DNA from: a virus
Length of the DNA: 27,597 bases
Virus record (IMG/VR): IMGVR_UViG_3300021961_000491
Coordinates: 1 to 27,597 of that record
Reading direction: 5' to 3' (one strand)
The notes beneath the pieces were generated by a model. The model saw only the letters and a list, made by a program, of their open reading frames with translations, was not told the origin of the DNA and did not search any database. Below, piece after piece: positions 24,155-27,597 of this stretch (position 1 is its first letter; each line of letters starts with the position of its first letter). The translations under genes and the position numbers were made by a program.

Positions 24155-25025
24155 ATTTTTCTCGTTTTGACCATTTCTCATTGTGTGGATGTGACACGAT
24201 ATCGTTCACAATAGACTCCACAGTGTCGCTGAATTGATAATTATAGGTGTTACTAAACTTGTCGGTCAAAATAGAAAAATTGTAGGTAAAATCCTTACCT
24301 TTGTCGATGAGCGCAGAGTTTGTAACCTTGGCAACTTGGGTACCAATATTGAAAATGCTGTTGTTAAATGACTTCATGTTGAATACACCACGATTGTTTT
24401 GCTTGGATTCAATGATTTTTTCAATACCATTAACCAAATCGTTCATACCCAAAATGGGGCGATAACACTCGCCGTTGAAAACGTTCACAGTACCAGTTTT
24501 TTGTGCGGATACTGTCATAGAGTTGATCATCAAATCCAATCGCATGTTTGGACTCCAACCATTTACACTACCAAATCGCAATGCGTAGTATTCAATGTTG
24601 GTAAGCGGCATGAAATTATCAATTGTAGTTTTTGAAAACGTCAAGCCATCGATTGGCGAACACAGATCAGTTTCCACTTTTGCTGAATTTGCAGATTCTA
24701 CATACACACAAGAACTTGAAGCGTATATGAACTTTTGTTTGTTCAGTTTTTTGACCAGATTGATGAACTTACAAACGTTATTGTCAAATGTGTCAAACGG
24801 ATCACTACACAATTTGACTGACGAATTACCCGCAAGAAAAATGATAGCATCGAAACGGTCCAAATAGTCTTTGGTAAGCGTATCAAAATCACATTTGATA
24901 TTTTTGGGATTCATGAAATTCCCAAAATACTCCAAATCAACAGTGTCAACTTCGTGTTTTTTAGAAAAACGAGTATACAGTGCAGATCCAATATAACCAC
25001 ATCCTCCAATAATCAATAACTTCAT
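24132..25025 (-). CDS. NAD-dependent epimerase/dehydratase-like protein lacking the catalytic Tyr
   Basis: A 297-residue extended SDR protein. The NAD-binding GGCGYIGS is at 7-14, FLAGNSSV follows strand 4, and ASSSCVYVE supplies the catalytic Ser region. The usual Tyr-x-x-x-Lys is not present: Lys132 stands in LTFSKTT and the position four before it is Leu128. The protein may therefore have a different chemistry, or bind NDP-sugar without the classical step. It heads the leftward sugar cassette after a terminator. The 17 bases between that terminator's T run and the ATG (ATATGTATATGATAAT) may hold a promoter, and they lack the TATTTAT element. Confidence 0.82.
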   Translation of the reverse strand: MKLLIIGGCGYIGSALYTRFSKKHEVDTVDLEYFGNFMNPKNIKCDFDTLTKDYLDRFDAIIFLAGNSSVKLCSDPFDTFDNNVCKFINLVKKLNKQKFIYASSSCVYVESANSAKVETDLCSPIDGLTFSKTTIDNFMPLTNIEYYALRFGSVNGWSPNMRLDLMINSMTVSAQKTGTVNVFNGECYRPILGMNDLVNGIEKIIESKQNNRGVFNMKSFNNSIFNIGTQVAKVTNSALIDKGKDFTYNFSILTDKFSNTYNYQFSDTVESIVNDIVSHPHNEKWSKREKYELQTQR

Positions 25026-25042
25026 ATTATCATATACATATC

Positions 25043-25079
25043 AAAAAAAAGTGGTAGTGAATTATTTTTACACTACCAT
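25043..25079 (-). terminator. Rho-independent terminator
   Basis: An 8-bp stem (TGGTAGTG with CACTACCA, 11-base loop) is followed by T8 on the minus strand. It closes the transcript of the two small genes at 25108-25985 and precedes the sugar cassette. Confidence 0.85.
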
Positions 25080-25107
25080 TTTACATCATCAGACTCTAGT
25101 AAAATTA

Positions 25108-25521
25108 TCACAGTTTTTGCAGATCAATAATTTGCTTTACAGCTTGTATTGGAATGTATGTGGTAACAAAATTACCTTTGTCCACAGCTTTTAGGTCGGG
25201 TAGCTTATTTTTATCTACAACAATCACCACACCCTCACCTTTATCACGAAAGTTCACCAAAGCAAACCTAGCACTCAATTTGAAATCACTAGCTAGATAG
25301 CTACCATAGATGTTGCGGGTGTTGCCTTTACCCTTGGAAGTGACTTTTCCATGCTTTTGTAGCACTTCCAATTCTTTCTTGCTCATACCACGAAACAAAT
25401 CGTCGCCGCCAAAACTATTCATTTGATCAAGCTTGTCGGCAACATCCTTGAGTTTGCCTTGGGGCTCCCAGATTAAATAGTCGTAGATGCTAGTCTCATA
25501 CAACAAGCTATAGCGTTTCAT
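25108..25521 (-). CDS. Conserved phage protein, possible ADP-ribosyltransferase-like fold
   Basis: A 137-residue protein from ATG 25521 (MKRYSLLYETSIYDYLIW); an in-frame TTG at 25530 is less likely. DLFRGMSKKELEVLQKHGKV, GSYLASDFKLSARFALVNF, VVIVVDKNKLPD and TTYIPIQAVKQIIDL follow the order of an ADP-ribosyltransferase fold (RG, then S-x-x-x-A, then a terminal Y-I-P). The Glu normally near the last motif is not evident, so catalytic activity is doubtful. The name is a fold guess. It overlaps no coding region and sits 5 bases after the Cys-rich gene stop. Confidence 0.75.
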   Translation of the reverse strand: MKRYSLLYETSIYDYLIWEPQGKLKDVADKLDQMNSFGGDDLFRGMSKKELEVLQKHGKVTSKGKGNTRNIYGSYLASDFKLSARFALVNFRDKGEGVVIVVDKNKLPDLKAVDKGNFVTTYIPIQAVKQIIDLQKL

Positions 25522-25526
25522 ACAAA

Positions 25527-25985
25527 TCAAAGATACAACTCTTTTGCCATAGTGGCATAATCAATCGCCTCAGTCTTTGGCTTCCATGAAGCCGTGCTTG
25601 GACCTTTTTTATTCTTTACACCCGTCTTGGTGCATTGGCTTGGAGTAGGACGACATGCTGGATACTTGGCTCGCTTTTCGCCCGATTGACGACCACATGC
25701 TTTGCATTTCTTTTGACCAGTCTTGGGATCTTTGCGACAAGTGTTGCAATCTACCCATCCTTTACCACCTTTGCCGCCACGTCTAGCAAACCAACCGTGA
25801 AGACCTTGCTTCTTTTCTTTGCTGAATCCGCCTTCATCTACAACTTCTTCGCTGACGCCTTTCCAAATCTTGCCTTGACGGCATTTTACCACAGCACCAC
25901 TTGCGTATGCACTGGGCCATTTTTTGTATTTACGTTTTGCAATACGTACACATCTATCGTCTTTCTCGGTGGTCAATTCGCTCAT
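25527..25985 (-). CDS. Cys-rich conserved phage protein, possibly zinc-binding
   Basis: A 152-residue protein from ATG 25985 (MSELTTEKDDRCVRIAK). WPSAYASGAVVKCRQGKIW is a block I recall from many phage hypotheticals. A central Gly/Lys part (HGWFARRGGKGGKGWVDC) leads into four closely spaced Cys (CNTCRKDPKTGQKKCKACG) and then YPACRPTPSQC, which could hold zinc. A DUF5872-like family is my best guess, with low certainty. TATTTATA lies 3 bases before the ATG, just after the RNA-gene terminator. Function unknown. Confidence 0.8.
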   Translation of the reverse strand: MSELTTEKDDRCVRIAKRKYKKWPSAYASGAVVKCRQGKIWKGVSEEVVDEGGFSKEKKQGLHGWFARRGGKGGKGWVDCNTCRKDPKTGQKKCKACGRQSGEKRAKYPACRPTPSQCTKTGVKNKKGPSTASWKPKTEAIDYATMAKELYL

Positions 25986-25988
25986 AAC

Positions 25989-25996
25989 TATAAATA
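25989..25996 (-). promoter_or_regulatory. TATTTATA element before start codon (candidate late promoter -10)
   Basis: TATTTATA on the coding strand lies 3 bases before the ATG at 25985 and follows the terminator of the RNA genes. The plus strand here reads TATAAATA, the T4 late consensus, but in the wrong direction for the gene. Confidence 0.45.
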
Positions 25997-26004
25997 GATG
26001 TAAA

Positions 26005-26040
26005 AACAAAAAAGGTCAGCACTTTTGATGCTGACCTTTT
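26005..26040 (-). terminator. Rho-independent terminator of the RNA gene cluster
   Basis: A perfect 12-bp stem (AAAAGGTCAGCA with TGCTGACCTTTT, 7-base loop) is followed by a T run on the minus strand, 5 bases after the CCA end of the tmRNA. Confidence 0.88.
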
Positions 26041-26045
26041 GTAAA

Positions 26046-26433
26046 TGGTGGACCCGGGGAGAGTTGAACTCCCGTCTTTGAATATATAATCACCGCACTC
26101 TACACGCTTGTACGATTTTGAATTTGTTAGGAACCGTAATCTAATATCGTCAAAAAATGCGGTTCTTAGGATTTGCAATATGTCAACTGAAACCACAAAT
26201 CAACCTTTTCAGTTCTAGTCCGTAAATGACATTTGTTTCGATTACCGAACTCTCATCGAACAAACGGGCAACCCTTATTAGGCTGCAACTGCTGCGACAT
26301 CCTCGTAAGAGAAGTCATAGCTAACTACATTTTCCTTAGCGGTTAATGTTTTGATGGATCTTTAGAGAAGCCAACCATCATCTTCTACGTGCGTACAATG
26401 ACCGAATACTCAAATCGATACCAGTACGAGCCC
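26046..26433 (-). ncRNA. ssrA: tmRNA (one-piece, phage-encoded)
   Basis: The 5' strand GGGCTCG (26433-26427) pairs with CGGGTCC (26056-26050) as a 7-bp acceptor stem with wobble pairs. The encoded 3' end is ACCA. The T-arm reads GGGAG-TTCAACT-CTCCC. The conserved tRNA-like 5' region is TGGTATCGATTTGAG. A reading frame at 26340-26281 gives the tag AKENVVSYDFSYEDVAAVAA with stop codons TAA TAA, starting at a GCT resume codon. A CGCAC/GTGCG pairing fits the P2 helix. tmRNA releases stalled ribosomes and tags the unfinished protein for proteolysis. The order tag-then-T-arm shows the linear and not the permuted form. A terminator follows. Confidence 0.93.
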
Positions 26434-26438
26434 GAAAT

Positions 26439-26510
26439 TGGTTGCTGGAGTGGGTGCCGCCCCCACTTAAACTGGCTTATGAAACCTGTTTCCTTGCTGA
26501 AGGTCCAGCA
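26439..26510 (-). tRNA. tRNA-shaped RNA with CAU anticodon and non-canonical D and T arms
   Basis: A 72-base element fits a tRNA layout: acceptor TGCTGGA/TCCAGCA (perfect 7 bp), discriminator A, encoded CCA, an anticodon stem CAGGT/GCCAG (one A-A mismatch, one G-T) with loop TTCATAA giving anticodon CAU, and a 5-bp T-stem GTGGG/CCCAC. The D-arm is cut to CCTT-CAGC-AAGG and the T-loop is GGCGGCA instead of TTCRANY, so the usual elbow contacts are absent. It is 7 bases from tRNA-Gly and 5 bases from tmRNA, as expected of a co-processed RNA. It may be a degenerate or a specialised tRNA-Met/Ile. The call is mine from hand folding. Confidence 0.55.
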
Positions 26511-26517
26511 GTTAAAT

Positions 26518-26591
26518 TGGAGCGGGTAGCGGGAATCGAACCCGCATAATCAGTTTGGAAGACTGACACTCTACCATTGAGCTATACCCGC
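26518..26591 (-). tRNA. tRNA-Gly (UCC)
   Basis: A full cloverleaf: acceptor GCGGGTA/TACCCGC, D-arm GCTCAATGGTAGAGT, an anticodon loop with TCC, T-arm GCGGG-TTCGATT-CCCGC, discriminator T and encoded CCA. It leads the RNA cluster on the minus strand. Confidence 0.97.
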
Positions 26592-26604
26592 ATACTAATA
26601 AGTA

Positions 26605-26832
26605 TTATTCTTTCAGAACAATTGCTTCACATTCATAGTTGTGACTGTCTTTGTATTCGTCACAATATCGCTTGGCAGCTTTTTCCGTCAGAAACACACG
26701 ATGAATTGATCGTTCCGAATCACCATTGCGTACAACGTACACAGTAATCGGTAGTATCTTTTCATTTTTGATTACTTCATTGGCAAACAAAACGTTGCCG
26801 ATCAAGATCAGTGCTACTATCAATTTCTTCAT
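26605..26832 (-). CDS. Small exported protein, unknown function
   Basis: A 75-residue protein with a clear signal peptide (MKKLIVALILIGNVLFA, cleavage likely before NEV). The mature part is about 58 residues, with VYVVRNGDSERSIHRVF and two Cys (YCDEYKDSHNYECE) that could form a disulphide bond in the periplasm. I recognise no family. It lies 14 bases before the tRNA-Gly gene. Confidence 0.75.
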   Translation of the reverse strand: MKKLIVALILIGNVLFANEVIKNEKILPITVYVVRNGDSERSIHRVFLTEKAAKRYCDEYKDSHNYECEAIVLKE

Positions 26833-26862
26833 ACCAACAGTCTAACACAGAACTTGTTGAAG

Positions 26863-27597
26863 TCAACCACAATCTTGTAGCTTAGATTTGTATACGTTTT
26901 CCCACAATTGTTGTGCTTCACCTAAATGCTGTCTGGCTTTTATTTGGGTGTAACCAAGCACTGGACTATACGTTACAATGTTTTCTTTTTTGCTGCAAGC
27001 TTTACCTATCCATATTTCCCAAACCCAACGCTCGGGAGTAAAAATAGGCCATTCCAAAAACTGAACTATGTTGGGTGGACATTCCAACGGTGGATCAAAA
27101 TATTGACGAATATACGAAGAACGTGCCCAAAAAAACGTCATATACATGAATCCATCTTTGTGAGGCAAAGCCCCAGCAACATCAATGTTTGAATCGCTCT
27201 CAAACTTGTAAGTGTATTCTTTGTAGTTTTCTATGGTAGACACCATCATTAATCTACGCAGATAGGTACCAAATTTTTGATCTTCGTGAGTGATACCTTT
27301 TGTGTGCATATACACAACACATTCATCGTCTCGGTTGTCTACAACATCATACAAAGCTTTGAAACTTGGAAATTGATAAGTGTTGCGTTCCGACGTTTCT
27401 TTGATTTGAACTTTTGGAAAATTGGACTCTAGAAAATCAGAAAACTTAATCAATTCATCGTTGGTGCCAACTACACCTACATAAATTGCTTGGGCATCAT
27501 CGTACAAACCACACTGCTTTATTGAATTTAATTGCTCTGTTACGATTGACTGCCACATGTTGGGCACCAAGTAAACGCCATACACAACCTTTATGTT
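26863..27597 (-). CDS. Glycosyltransferase-like protein, N-terminus beyond window
   Basis: The frame is open from its stop at 26863 to the right edge, so the start may lie outside; a GTG at 27585 is internal or an alternative start (the preceding visible codons read N-I-K-V). At least 244 residues are present. VVYMHTKGITHED, FESDSNIDVAGALPHKDGF and PPNIVQFLEWPIFTPERWVWEIWIG suggest a glycosyltransferase of the type with a Y-x-H-T/S-K-G motif, often found in surface polysaccharide clusters. No clear DxD is visible. It is separated by 30 bases from the exported protein. Confidence 0.72.
   Translation of the reverse strand, partial: NIKVVYGVYLVPNMWQSIVTEQLNSIKQCGLYDDAQAIYVGVVGTNDELIKFSDFLESNFPKVQIKETSERNTYQFPSFKALYDVVDNRDDECVVYMHTKGITHEDQKFGTYLRRLMMVSTIENYKEYTYKFESDSNIDVAGALPHKDGFMYMTFFWARSSYIRQYFDPPLECPPNIVQFLEWPIFTPERWVWEIWIGKACSKKENIVTYSPVLGYTQIKARQHLGEAQQLWENVYKSKLQDCG

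Noticed and set aside
25989-25996. T4 late promoter TATAAATA on the plus strand here and at 11169
   Set aside because: Read in that direction it would drive transcription straight into a terminator hairpin and away from the gene. The minus-strand reading fits five genes.
25954-26196. An 80-residue minus-strand frame
   Set aside because: It lies within the tmRNA 3' half, its terminator and the start of the next gene. RNA structure explains the sequence.
26046-26433. Two-piece (permuted) tmRNA
   Set aside because: The acceptor 5' strand is upstream of the tag and the T-arm and CCA are downstream, which is the linear order.

Overview
The window reads as part of a T4-like (myovirus) phage genome, low in GC, of the type common in aquatic viromes. 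The evidence is the baseplate wedge pair gp6/gp25, a gp55-type late sigma factor, PhoH, a phage Hsp20, several Gly/Ser-repeat tail-fibre proteins and an RNA cluster with tRNA-Gly and a one-piece tmRNA. The host cannot be fixed from this sequence. Almost every gene is on the minus strand; one glycosyltransferase gene is on the plus strand. Gene spacing is tight, with TAATG and ATGA overlaps.

Layout, in plus coordinates (transcription runs right to left). 1-8326: a virion block holding a DNRLRE-like appendage protein (runs off the left edge), gp6, gp25, a coiled-coil protein, a protein with a glycine-zipper tail, an OB-fold-like baseplate protein with a His-rich segment, and a small conserved protein. 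8394-9992: late sigma factor, a membrane-anchored coiled-coil protein and a 45-residue acidic protein. 10048-11718: a four-helix membrane protein with a Val-Glu-Lys repeat tail, and Hsp20. 11843-16512: three tail-fibre/appendage proteins, of which one ends in a Hint (intein-like) domain, one in a peptidase S74 chaperone, and one carries a hexapeptide repeat. 16538-18860: PhoH and small conserved phage proteins. 19031-25025: a carbohydrate cassette with two glycosyltransferases, a HAD phosphatase-nucleotidyltransferase fusion, a GHMP sugar kinase, two methyltransferases and an NAD-dependent epimerase-like protein. 25108-26591: two small conserved proteins, then tmRNA, a tRNA-shaped RNA and tRNA-Gly. 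26605 to the right edge: a small exported protein and a further glycosyltransferase-like gene that runs off the window.

The genes fall into virion assembly (baseplate, fibres), late gene control (sigma factor plus a recurring TATTTAT[T/A] element placed 3-5 nt before start codons, usually just after a terminator), translation rescue (tmRNA) and sugar chemistry that probably alters a host or virion surface glycan. The sugar genes contain the kinase, phosphatase and nucleotidyltransferase activities used to make an NDP-activated heptose-like sugar. The observations most worth following are the tRNA-shaped RNA lacking both elbow consensus sequences, the Hint domain at the end of a fibre protein, and the terminator-TATTTAT-ATG modules.
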